NCBI RefSeq assembly: GCF_013141715.1
Contig: NZ_WHOA01000115.1
Span: 32,923 to 96,922 of the forward strand
Direction of reading: 5' to 3'
Origin: Paenibacillus phytorum
GTDB lineage: Bacteria > Bacillota > Bacilli > Paenibacillales > NBRC-103111
Length of the DNA: 64,000 nt
Part shown: positions 57,466 to 64,000 of the stretch, piece by piece
Position numbering within the stretch: position 1 is the stretch's first letter
Layout: each line of letters starts with the position of its first letter
Made by a program: the position numbers and the translations under genes
The notes under the pieces: generated by a model
Databases searched by the model: none
Seen by the model: only the letters and a program-made list of their open reading frames with translations
Told to the model about the DNA's origin: nothing

Positions 57466-58338
57466 CTAGTCCGTTTTAAACATTTTTTGAATCATAACCG
57501 TAAACAATAAACACTCTAGAATGATGATGATCGCAAGTGAGCTACCGTATCCGTATTGATATTGCTTAAAAATATTGCTGAACATCCATGTACTTGGTAC
57601 TTCAGTAGCATGCATAGGGCCGCCGTTCGTCAACACATATATGAAATCAAACGTTTTTAATGACCCAATAACGGCAAAGATAGTCGATAATTTCAACATC
57701 GGTTTAATTAGCGGAATGGTAATATATATGGAGGATTTCACCCCCGTTGCTCCATCTATCCGCGCAGCTTCATAAAGATCCTCCGTTATGGACTTTGCCG
57801 ATGCAAACAGAAGGAGCATATGATAACCGATATATTGCCAAACAATAGGTAAGAAGGCGGCAAGTAATGCGGTCTTCTCGCTGCCTAGCCATTCACCCTG
57901 CCAGGATTCCAAACCTAATCTCTCCAAAAACGCATTCAGAAGGCCAAAAGAAGGATGATAAATCTTCATCCAGAGTTGCCCGATTACAACCGTGGACATG
58001 ACAACAGGGATAAAATATACGGTACGATAGAAACGGTTACCTTTCACGTAACCAGCCAGAATGAGCGCTAAGACTAGCGAGATCGGAAGCTGTACAAACA
58101 CGGAGAGGATAGCAAGCACAATGGAATTCCATAACGACTGCCTGAAAATATCATCATCACGAAACATGGTTACGTAATTCTCGAGACCGACGAATACGCC
58201 CTTTCCTACGCCGTCCCAATCCAGCAGGCTATAGTAGAAGGAGATAAAAACAGGTAGCAGCACAATGACTGCGTACCACAATAATGCCGGCAATGTAAAA
58301 AACAATATCGCTTTCTTGTTACTTAAAACGCGATCCAT
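57466..58338 (-). CDS. Carbohydrate ABC permease, MalF type, module F
   Basis: A 290-residue permease of the MsmF/MalF branch with six helices, the FISFYYSLLDWDGVGKG segment and EAA loop LYEAARIDGATGVKSSIYIT. AAGGAGGATC precedes ATG 58338. Pairs with the MalG-type protein downstream and the lipoprotein upstream. Confidence 0.9.
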   Translation of the reverse strand: MDRVLSNKKAILFFTLPALLWYAVIVLLPVFISFYYSLLDWDGVGKGVFVGLENYVTMFRDDDIFRQSLWNSIVLAILSVFVQLPISLVLALILAGYVKGNRFYRTVYFIPVVMSTVVIGQLWMKIYHPSFGLLNAFLERLGLESWQGEWLGSEKTALLAAFLPIVWQYIGYHMLLLFASAKSITEDLYEAARIDGATGVKSSIYITIPLIKPMLKLSTIFAVIGSLKTFDFIYVLTNGGPMHATEVPSTWMFSNIFKQYQYGYGSSLAIIIILECLLFTVMIQKMFKTD

Positions 58339-58361
58339 GATAAGATCCTCCTTGAGGGAAA

Positions 58362-58386
58362 GGAGGAGAGCGATATACTCCCCTCC
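58362..58386. promoter_or_regulatory. Hairpin between binding-protein and permease genes, module F
   Basis: GGAGGAGAG (58362-58370) pairs with CTCCCCTCC (58378-58386), one mismatch, 7-base loop, 13 bases after the lipoprotein stop. Same position as in modules D and E. On the minus strand no T-run follows. Confidence 0.6.
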
Positions 58387-58398
58387 TCACGGATATGG

Positions 58399-59706
58399 TT
58401 ATCTCTCTAACGCCTGCATTTGAACTCCAAATTCTTGAGGAGTTATTTTGTTTGCCAAAAGCTTCGCCACAAGGTTCATATGCGTTTCCCCTTGTTTGCC
58501 TCCCAGGTACAAATCATACAAGGGTACAACACCGGTAGATTTATTGAAAGACGCTAGAACATCTTTTAGTACCGGGTCGATTTTAGACTCGTCGACCTTC
58601 GTTTTCCAAGTAGGCAATCCAGCCCCCGCTTTGTAACCTTCGCTTGAGAGATTTTCAGTCAAATACTTCAAGAATTGAACGGATTGTTCCGGATACTTGG
58701 TTTTTGAGCTTACCATGAACGTGTCGAGCACGCCGCCAATCCATTCATTTTCATTCCCTGCGGCTCCTTCAATGACAGGAAATTTCATAACCTTAACTTT
58801 GGCTTTAACATCTGGAGCAGCGTCCAATGATTTTGCAAACCAGCTGCCATTGTAGTACATCGGTATTTTACCTGCCAGAAACACCGCTTCCGACTCATCC
58901 CTAGATAAACCCATATAGCCTTTCATAAAGGCATCCTCTTTCGCTAGTTTCTGAAGCTTCTCTGCAGCTTTTGTAAATGCAGCATCTTCAAATGATGCTT
59001 TGCCTCTCAATGCATCGAGATTCAGCTTTGTTCCACCTTCACGCAGTGCGATTACGTTTTGGTAAAACTCGCTTGTCCAGAGATCCTTGCCACCTACCGC
59101 CATCGGATCGATTCCTTTGGCACGGAAAGCTTTTACAACCTCGAGGAGCTCGGTATATGTTGTCGGTACTTTAATATTGTTCTTGTCGAACAGTTCTTGA
59201 TTGACGAAAAAAGTTCCGAGCCACATTGTATACGGCAAGCCGTAAACTTTACTGTTATATGTTAAATTGTCCAGCGAACCGGCTGTAAGTTTGTCCTTTG
59301 TTCCGTCGTTCAGGTATTCGTCCAGAGCAAGAACCTTTCCGCCATCAACAAATGGCTTCGAGAAGCCCGCGCCATAACTAAAGAAAATATCCGGAAGTCC
59401 ATCAGCCGCTGCTGCCGTTTGTACTTTCGTTTTATAAGCATCGTTCTCAGCGGACTCTACTTCCACTTGAATATCAGGGTGGTCTTTGTTCCATTTTTCT
59501 ACTAGCTCATCCCGTATGGGTTTGAAATCTCCTGAAGGCCAAATGGTCCAGAGCTTCAGCTTGACTTTCTTCGCCGTTGCCGAAGACTGCCCCTCATTCC
59601 CAGACCCATTGCTAGTGTTGTCATTTGAATCTTTGTTGCCGCTTGAGCATGCAGTTGCAGAAAGCATTAGGAGTAATGCCAATACCAGGACCCAAAATCT
59701 TTTCAT
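58399..59706 (-). CDS. Extracellular sugar-binding lipoprotein, module F
   Basis: A 435-residue binding protein of the MsmE/CycB type, shorter than the LplA-like ones in this window. The signal peptide ends with lipobox ATAC (Cys20). Motifs are KLKLWTIWPSGDF at the mature start and AVGGKDLWTSEFYQNV in the middle. It begins the transporter part of module F, 51 bases after the SIS gene. Context with SIS and ROK enzymes suggests an amino-sugar or glycosamine-containing ligand (inference). Confidence 0.9.
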   Translation of the reverse strand: MKRFWVLVLALLLMLSATACSSGNKDSNDNTSNGSGNEGQSSATAKKVKLKLWTIWPSGDFKPIRDELVEKWNKDHPDIQVEVESAENDAYKTKVQTAAAADGLPDIFFSYGAGFSKPFVDGGKVLALDEYLNDGTKDKLTAGSLDNLTYNSKVYGLPYTMWLGTFFVNQELFDKNNIKVPTTYTELLEVVKAFRAKGIDPMAVGGKDLWTSEFYQNVIALREGGTKLNLDALRGKASFEDAAFTKAAEKLQKLAKEDAFMKGYMGLSRDESEAVFLAGKIPMYYNGSWFAKSLDAAPDVKAKVKVMKFPVIEGAAGNENEWIGGVLDTFMVSSKTKYPEQSVQFLKYLTENLSSEGYKAGAGLPTWKTKVDESKIDPVLKDVLASFNKSTGVVPLYDLYLGGKQGETHMNLVAKLLANKITPQEFGVQMQALER

Positions 59707-59757
59707 TTCACAGATTCCCCCTTAGATTAACTTGCACCTTTATATTTGCCTTCGCAG

Positions 59758-60840
59758 TTAAGCGTAGTCGCCAGGCTGCGTCTTGCTCTGCATTGCAACT
59801 CCAAAGTCGGTGTAGATACGACGGGTCAAGTCGATGCCCCGCCCGCCCGCGATGCGATACGCGAGGATCTGGAAGGGTACGACGAGCGCGAGGGGTGCTT
59901 GGTATTCGTCCAATGACACGGACAGCCCAAGCGTCCGTTCGTCGTTTCCTTTGCCTAGCCTTATGGTGTACGTATACGGTGTGATGCGGGATTCATACGC
60001 TATCAACGCCTCGAGCCGTTGCTTGACCGGGCTCTCCGTCTCCAAGAAAAAGATGCGGTGCTCCGCATTGACTTCCAGGTACGGGCCGTGCATGAATGCC
60101 TCTAGTTCGATCCCTTGCGTCGGCAGTCGGACCGTTTCCGAGAATTTCGTCTCGATCTCCTTCGTCGTGCCAACTGCCGGTCCATTGCCGATCAACGTGA
60201 ACCGGGGAGCTCCCACGAACTCCTCCTTATAGCGCTCGTAGAAATTCTCCGTTGCCGATATGATGTCGGGCAGAGCCGCGCCGAACTTCCGAAATGCCTC
60301 GAGCTCCCTGCTTACTTGGTCGCGCGAAGCGATCCCTTTGCGTTCCGCAAAGCGGAGTCCAGCGAGCATGAAGGTGAGCACCGTCGCAGTAAACCCCTTG
60401 GTCACGTACCCGACCCGTTCTATGCCGCAGCCGATGTCCGTCGTCGCGTCCGCCGCCTCAGAGATCGCGCTGGTCGTATTGCTTGCCATTGCGATCGTCC
60501 TGATGTCGGATTCCTGGCGTACGCGGGCCAAAGCGCCGATCGTCGACGTGCTCTGGCCGCTCTGCGAGATGCCGATGGCAAGATCAACATGCGGGGAGAT
60601 ACGCTCATAATGTGTAAAATGAAACGGCTCTTTGATTTCCATCCGGACATCCGCCCACTTCTCGACATAATACTTAGCGCTTAAAGCAGCGTTATAGCTC
60701 GATCCAGTCGCGAATACGAGCCAGTCAGACGTACCGAGCGCGATGTCCACGAATTCCTCCACGTTGCCCGGAAAGCGCGAGAGGATCGATTGGACCATCT
60801 CCGACTGTTCCAGAACGTATGTCATCATTGTAGGCTTCAT
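59758..60840 (-). CDS. SIS-domain sugar isomerase/deaminase
   Basis: A 360-residue protein with two SIS folds like the isomerase half of glucosamine-6-phosphate synthase and fructosamine deglycases. FATGSSYNAALSAKYYVEKW and ISQSGQSTSTIGALARVR bind the sugar phosphate in the first fold; FTLIGNGPAVGTTKEIETKFSE lies in the second. The glutaminase domain is absent, so it would deaminate or deglycate a phosphorylated amino sugar rather than make one. The start overlaps the ROK kinase stop (ATGA), so they are coupled: kinase then deaminase. GC content is clearly higher than in the transporter genes downstream. Confidence 0.85.
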   Translation of the reverse strand: MKPTMMTYVLEQSEMVQSILSRFPGNVEEFVDIALGTSDWLVFATGSSYNAALSAKYYVEKWADVRMEIKEPFHFTHYERISPHVDLAIGISQSGQSTSTIGALARVRQESDIRTIAMASNTTSAISEAADATTDIGCGIERVGYVTKGFTATVLTFMLAGLRFAERKGIASRDQVSRELEAFRKFGAALPDIISATENFYERYKEEFVGAPRFTLIGNGPAVGTTKEIETKFSETVRLPTQGIELEAFMHGPYLEVNAEHRIFFLETESPVKQRLEALIAYESRITPYTYTIRLGKGNDERTLGLSVSLDEYQAPLALVVPFQILAYRIAGGRGIDLTRRIYTDFGVAMQSKTQPGDYA

Positions 60841-61814
60841 ATTCGATAGGCCTCCTCCCCGGTTATGCCGATCGCTTGCATGCCTGCCAATGCCGCACCG
60901 ACAAGTCCGGACTCCGGCAGCTTCGTCTTCACAAGAGACCTGGCAACGAACCGCATCGTTTTCGGATTCAAATACGATTTGACTCTGCCGACAAAATAAT
61001 CACTCTTCGTGACGCCGCCTCCTAGAACGATCGTATCGGGATCGCTGACGCGCACGAGGTTCATGACAAGCGCCGCCGTGGCGCTGGCCGCTTCTTCGCA
61101 GACTCGCACGCAGAGCTCGTCTCCGCTGACAGCCGCAGCGAAAATGGCTTGCGCAGCGACGCGTTCGCCGTCGCGAACGGCAAGAGCCGAATTCGGATAT
61201 TGGCTTCTCAGCGCCAGTACTCTCTCATGAAAACCGAGACCCGAAGCGATCCGTTCGACGCACCCTTTGCGCCCGCAGCCGCAAACCACATCGCTATGCA
61301 GATCGACAACCACATGGCCGACTTCTCCCGAATTTAAGCTCGCGCCGTTCACGTAATGCCCATCCACAATAAATCCTGCTGCGATTCCGGTGCCGATATT
61401 CAAGTAGATGAAATTGTCGGACTGTTTTCCCCATCCGAACCGTTGCTCCGCCTTCGTCGCACAAGCGACGTCGTTGTCGATGCCGCAACGGATTCCGAAC
61501 GTTGATTCGATGATCGCCGTAACGTCGGTTGCTTCGGATTTTCCCGGTTCGATCTCTAGCCAGATACCTCGCATCCCATCGACCCGGCCGACGACCCCAA
61601 TGCCAATTGCCAGCGGCTCCGACTGAGATGGAGAGGTCTTCTTAAAGTCAGCTATCGCATCGATAATATTCTGCAGTGCGATTACTTGGCTCGTCGTATC
61701 GCTTGGATAGGATTTCGTTCGAATGACCTCTCCCTCTACCGTGACCTCCCCTAAAAGAATGCTGGTACCTCCCAGATCGACCGCAATGACCGATCCTGAA
61801 AACTGTTTATTCAT
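60837..61814 (-). CDS. ROK-family sugar kinase
   Basis: A 325-residue cytoplasmic kinase. The start at ATG 61814 (MNKQFSGS) is chosen because GGTGGGGG lies upstream; an earlier in-frame start would fall on the operator. It has AVDLGGTSILLGE (phosphate-binding), LNIGTGIAAGFIVDG, LNSGEVGHVVVD and the zinc-binding CGCGRKGCVE set, so it is an enzyme rather than a ROK repressor (no helix-turn-helix). It phosphorylates an imported hexose or hexosamine. First gene of module F, directly behind the palindromic operator. Confidence 0.88.
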   Translation of the reverse strand: MNKQFSGSVIAVDLGGTSILLGEVTVEGEVIRTKSYPSDTTSQVIALQNIIDAIADFKKTSPSQSEPLAIGIGVVGRVDGMRGIWLEIEPGKSEATDVTAIIESTFGIRCGIDNDVACATKAEQRFGWGKQSDNFIYLNIGTGIAAGFIVDGHYVNGASLNSGEVGHVVVDLHSDVVCGCGRKGCVERIASGLGFHERVLALRSQYPNSALAVRDGERVAAQAIFAAAVSGDELCVRVCEEAASATAALVMNLVRVSDPDTIVLGGGVTKSDYFVGRVKSYLNPKTMRFVARSLVKTKLPESGLVGAALAGMQAIGITGEEAYRI

Positions 61815-61831
61815 TGAATACATCCCCCACC

Positions 61832-61853
61832 AATTTGGTAACGTTACCAAATT
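61832..61853. promoter_or_regulatory. Palindromic LacI-type operator 1
   Basis: A perfect 22-base palindrome: AATTTGGTAA and TTACCAAATT around a central CG. It lies just before the ROK start and, with the second site, between it and a divergent LacI-family gene. Confidence 0.85.
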
Positions 61854-61970
61854 TGATTATGTGAACCGCTTACAAGTGAAAGATTATCAGGTGACAACAA
61901 CGCTGTCAACCTATATTTTACTGACAATATAAAGCCACCACCCATTCTTATTGCTAATCTCAATAATTAA

Positions 61971-61999
61971 AGATATTTTGGTATCGTTACCAAATATCT
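61971..61999. promoter_or_regulatory. Palindromic LacI-type operator 2
   Basis: TTTGGTATCGTTACCAAA (about 61977-61994) has one mismatch from perfect symmetry and the same core as operator 1. AGATAT on the left and ATATCT on the right extend it, with one extra T. It is about 140 bases from operator 1 and 70 bases before the repressor start. Confidence 0.8.
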
Positions 62000-62066
62000 A
62001 TTGCATCGCTCGATAAGTTGCGATAAAATCTAACTAGTAGCAAGGTTCGCAAAAGGATGTGTCATA

Positions 62067-63134
62067 TTGAAGAGTAAGATTACTATTACAGAGATCGCCC
62101 AAAAAAGCGGCGTATCCGTATCCACCGTATCGCGCGTGCTGAACAATAGCCCCTCCGTTTCCCAGAAGAAGCGAGAGCGTATCCAACAGGTTATCGACGA
62201 GTACAACTACACGCCCAGTGTATTCGCCAGGGGTATGATCAATCAAACGACAAAAAACATCGGTGTTATTCTACCTGATATTACGAATCCTTATTTCGCC
62301 TCGTTATTTCTTCAGATTGAGAGTTTCGCCTTGAAACACATGTACGCTACGCTCATGTTTAACACGATGTTCTCTCGCGACTCAAAGCGCTTCGACACGC
62401 ACTTATCAGAAGAGGATTACTTCAAAATCATTCTCGAGAAGCAAGTGGATGGCGTACTGATTCTAGGCGGCCAAATTGATAAAGAGGATATCCCGGATTC
62501 ATTCATTCTCGCCCTTAACCAGCTTCGCCGTCACGTACCAGTCGTTATCGTCGGCAGTAGAATAGAAGGATGCGAATGCCTGTTCGTCGAGCGGAATCTC
62601 AAGCAGGGCGTAACGTCCATTGTGAATCACTTCATCGCGCTCGGCCACGACAGGATTGGCTTCATCGGAGGAGAACCCGGCATTCGCGTCACCTCTTCAC
62701 GGATCGAGGCGTTCTCACAGGCGATGAAGTCGCTCGGACAAACTGTCTACGACCCTTACATCGTGACCTCGGACTATTACGCGCCGGACGGCTACGCCGC
62801 GATGATCCAATTGCTCGATGCCACCTCTGACAGGCTGCCATCGGCAGTCATCGCCCATAACGATATGGTAGCGCTCGGCGCAGTACGCGCCATGAAAGAT
62901 CGCGGGCTGCACTGCCCCGAGCAGATCGCCATCGCGAGCTGCGATCAATTTCCGCTGAGCGAATACAGTATTCCGCGTCTGACTTCGATGGATCAGCATA
63001 ACGAGTATTTGGGGCGAATGGCTGTGCTGCAGCTGATCAGTGCGATTAATGGCTCCGACGAGACGATTACTATCAATCACTCTCCCGAGCTCGTGGTCCG
63101 CGAATCGTGCGGCGCCACGTTCAAATCCCGTTAA
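62067..63134 (+). CDS. LacI-family transcriptional regulator
   Basis: A 355-residue repressor starting at TTG 62067, with AAAGGATG 8 bases upstream. The helix-turn-helix is ITEIAQKSGVSVSTVSRVLN (about 6-25); the hinge and periplasmic-binding-like sensor follow, with NIGVILPDITNPYFA and DRIGFIGGEPG. It is divergent from the ROK-SIS-transporter operon and flanked by two matching palindromes, so it most likely represses that operon and itself until a sugar (phosphate) binds. Confidence 0.92.
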   Translation: MKSKITITEIAQKSGVSVSTVSRVLNNSPSVSQKKRERIQQVIDEYNYTPSVFARGMINQTTKNIGVILPDITNPYFASLFLQIESFALKHMYATLMFNTMFSRDSKRFDTHLSEEDYFKIILEKQVDGVLILGGQIDKEDIPDSFILALNQLRRHVPVVIVGSRIEGCECLFVERNLKQGVTSIVNHFIALGHDRIGFIGGEPGIRVTSSRIEAFSQAMKSLGQTVYDPYIVTSDYYAPDGYAAMIQLLDATSDRLPSAVIAHNDMVALGAVRAMKDRGLHCPEQIAIASCDQFPLSEYSIPRLTSMDQHNEYLGRMAVLQLISAINGSDETITINHSPELVVRESCGATFKSR

Positions 63135-63197
63135 GAAAGCCCCCTCTCTGAAGTTTAAAGACCAACAGTATACTATTATCAATTATGATTAAAAAGG

Positions 63198-63225
63198 AAG
63201 AGGATGCCGTTCGGCATCCTCTTTT
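63198..63225. terminator. Intrinsic terminator after the LacI gene
   Basis: An 11-bp perfect stem (AAGAGGATGCC / GGCATCCTCTT) with loop GTTC is followed by TT; on the other strand the A-run at 63191-63195 gives TTTTT. It can end both the LacI transcript and the converging polymerase fragment. Confidence 0.75.
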
Positions 63226-63255
63226 CATATTGAATATATTTGACTCAAATGCTCG

Positions 63256-63447
63256 TCAAGGAATTGCTCGTCGATCGAAAAAACTTCTACGAGTGGGACA
63301 AGCAGAAAGTATGATGCCGGATCGACGAGCAGGATCACCAGCAACAACAACGGGGAAATTTTCTAAACCGGGATGAGTCTCCTTTTCAACGCTTGTGTAG
63401 AACGATTGACAGTCCGCAATGAAAATCGTCCGTTCCTTTGCCAACAT
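63256..63447 (-). pseudogene. N-terminal fragment of a Y-family DNA polymerase (UvrX/DinB-like)
   Basis: 63 codons from ATG 63447 with AGGAGC upstream. It reads RTIFIADCQSFYTSVEK, then PVVVAGDPARRSGIILSACP. These are the first two conserved blocks of UvrX/DinB-like translesion polymerases, including catalytic Asp in IADCQSFY. After 'SACP' the sequence departs from the family and stops, so palm, thumb and little-finger domains are absent. The good ribosome site means a short peptide could still be made. Confidence 0.8.
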
Positions 63448-63537
63448 AATCAGCTCCTATATAAGAACATTCGTTTGCGTCTCTATATATCAACGACGTA
63501 TTGGTTATGCAAGCAGAAATTTTTCATTGAATAAATC

Positions 63538-63578
63538 AAAAAAACAATAAAACCGGAACACCTAATTCGGAGTACCGG
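63538..63578 (-). terminator. Intrinsic terminator of the ABC ATPase gene
   Basis: ACCGG (63551-63555) pairs with CCGGT (63574-63578), extended by inner pairs with mismatches. On the minus strand it is followed by TTTTATTGTTTTTTT. Confidence 0.65.
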
Positions 63579-63589
63579 TCTTATAAACA

Positions 63590-64000
63590 CTAAATAACTT
63601 CATTCAACCGCCCATCCCGAAACCGCACAATCCGCTTCGCCTGCTGGGCAATCAATAAGTCATGCGTAATCAAAATAATCGTCCGACCTTGTGCATGTAA
63701 TCTCTTTAAAATGTTTAAAATCTCCGCACCTGTCTTCGAATCCAGCGCTCCCGTAGGTTCATCCGCCAAAATGATCGGAGGATCTCCTGCCAACGTTCGT
63801 GCAATAGCAACACGCTGCTGCTGCCCGCCAGATAACTCTGATGGAAAATGCTTCTTGCGATCCAACAAGTCCACCTCTTCCAGTGCATGTAAAACCAGTG
63901 GCTCTCTTTCCTTTTTCGTCATTCCCCGATAAATCAAAGGCAACTCCACATTCTCATAGGCACTTAATCTCGGGAGCAAGTTAAAACTCTGAAAAACAAA
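63590..64000 (-). CDS. ABC transporter ATP-binding protein, MacB/LolD type (5' end outside window)
   Basis: The last about 137 residues of an ATPase; the Walker A half lies beyond 64000. Visible are the Q-loop (FVFQSFNLLPRL), the signature LSGGQQQRVAIARTL, Walker B with catalytic Glu in IILADEPTGALDSKTG, and the switch His in IILITHD. The layout and 'ADEPTGALD' are typical of MacB/LolD/YxdL-type exporters of peptides or antibiotics, not of sugar importers, so it is unlikely to energise the permeases in this window. Stop at 63590. Confidence 0.9.
   Translation of the reverse strand, partial: FVFQSFNLLPRLSAYENVELPLIYRGMTKKEREPLVLHALEEVDLLDRKKHFPSELSGGQQQRVAIARTLAGDPPIILADEPTGALDSKTGAEILNILKRLHAQGRTIILITHDLLIAQQAKRIVRFRDGRLNEVI

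Noticed and set aside
60115..60684. 189-codon plus-strand frame in the GC-rich area
   Set aside because: Long shadow frames are expected in GC-rich DNA; the minus-strand SIS gene has clear motifs.
59758..60840. SIS protein as glucosamine-6-phosphate synthase
   Set aside because: The N-terminal glutaminase domain with catalytic Cys1 is absent and the length is only 360 residues.

Overview
The window looks like a chromosomal segment of a Paenibacillus-type Firmicute. The evidence is strong AGGAGG-like ribosome sites, TTG and GTG starts, lipoprotein sugar-binding proteins paired with LplB/YtcP-type permeases but no dedicated ATPase, YesM/YesN-type sensor pairs, and large membrane-anchored AraC regulators. 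Nearly every gene lies on the minus strand, so transcription runs right to left. The content is that of a saprophytic polysaccharide-utilisation region aimed at acidic, probably sulfated, uronic-acid glycans (glycosaminoglycan-like or ulvan-like; the exact substrate cannot be read from sequence).

Layout: 1-4595 is a huge secreted metallophosphoesterase, C-terminus outside the window. 5.1-6.3 kb is a graveyard (IS91-like, GH95 and AraC remnants). 6.4-14.1 kb is module A: YesM-type kinase, YesN-type regulator, two permeases, binding lipoprotein, Gfo/Idh/MocA oxidoreductase. 14.5-18.8 kb has a heparinase II/III-like lyase and a GNAT acetyltransferase among broken pieces of a ROK kinase, a permease, an oxidoreductase and a secreted lyase. 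18.9-30.7 kb is module C: a double-sensor kinase, response regulator, permease pair, lipoprotein, then sulfatase, beta-propeller protein and sulfatase. 31.0-40.4 kb is module D: GH88 unsaturated uronyl hydrolase, membrane AraC regulator, lipoprotein, permease pair, heparinase-like lyase. A divergent soluble AraC regulator follows (40572-41405) with a two-site direct repeat in the shared promoter, then an IS6-family remnant and a mosaic pseudogene. 42.2-55.9 kb is module E, a paralogous copy of D plus a giant secreted lyase of 1831 residues. 56.5-63.1 kb is module F: ROK kinase, SIS-domain protein, binding lipoprotein and MalF/MalG-type permeases, facing a LacI-family regulator across two near-identical palindromes. 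The right end holds a Y-family polymerase fragment and an incomplete MacB/LolD-type ATPase.

Inferred workflow: secreted lyases, chiefly the 42.2-47.7 kb enzyme, cut the polymer outside. Five importers take up unsaturated or sulfated oligosaccharides, probably sharing an ATPase encoded elsewhere. Cytoplasmic heparinase-like lyases, sulfatases, the propeller protein and GH88 finish the oligomers, and oxidoreductase, SIS and ROK proteins feed sugars into central metabolism. The kinase pairs and membrane AraC proteins would sense extracellular sugars.

The most unusual aspects are the density of recognisable gene fragments and rearrangements at module borders, a nearly identical 3' patch shared by the duplicated lyases, conserved hairpins between binding-protein and permease genes, and a premature stop inside a Gln/Ser/Gly/Asn linker of the giant lyase. 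No tRNA, rRNA, CRISPR array or phage gene was seen. All functional calls come from reading motifs by eye; no database search was run.
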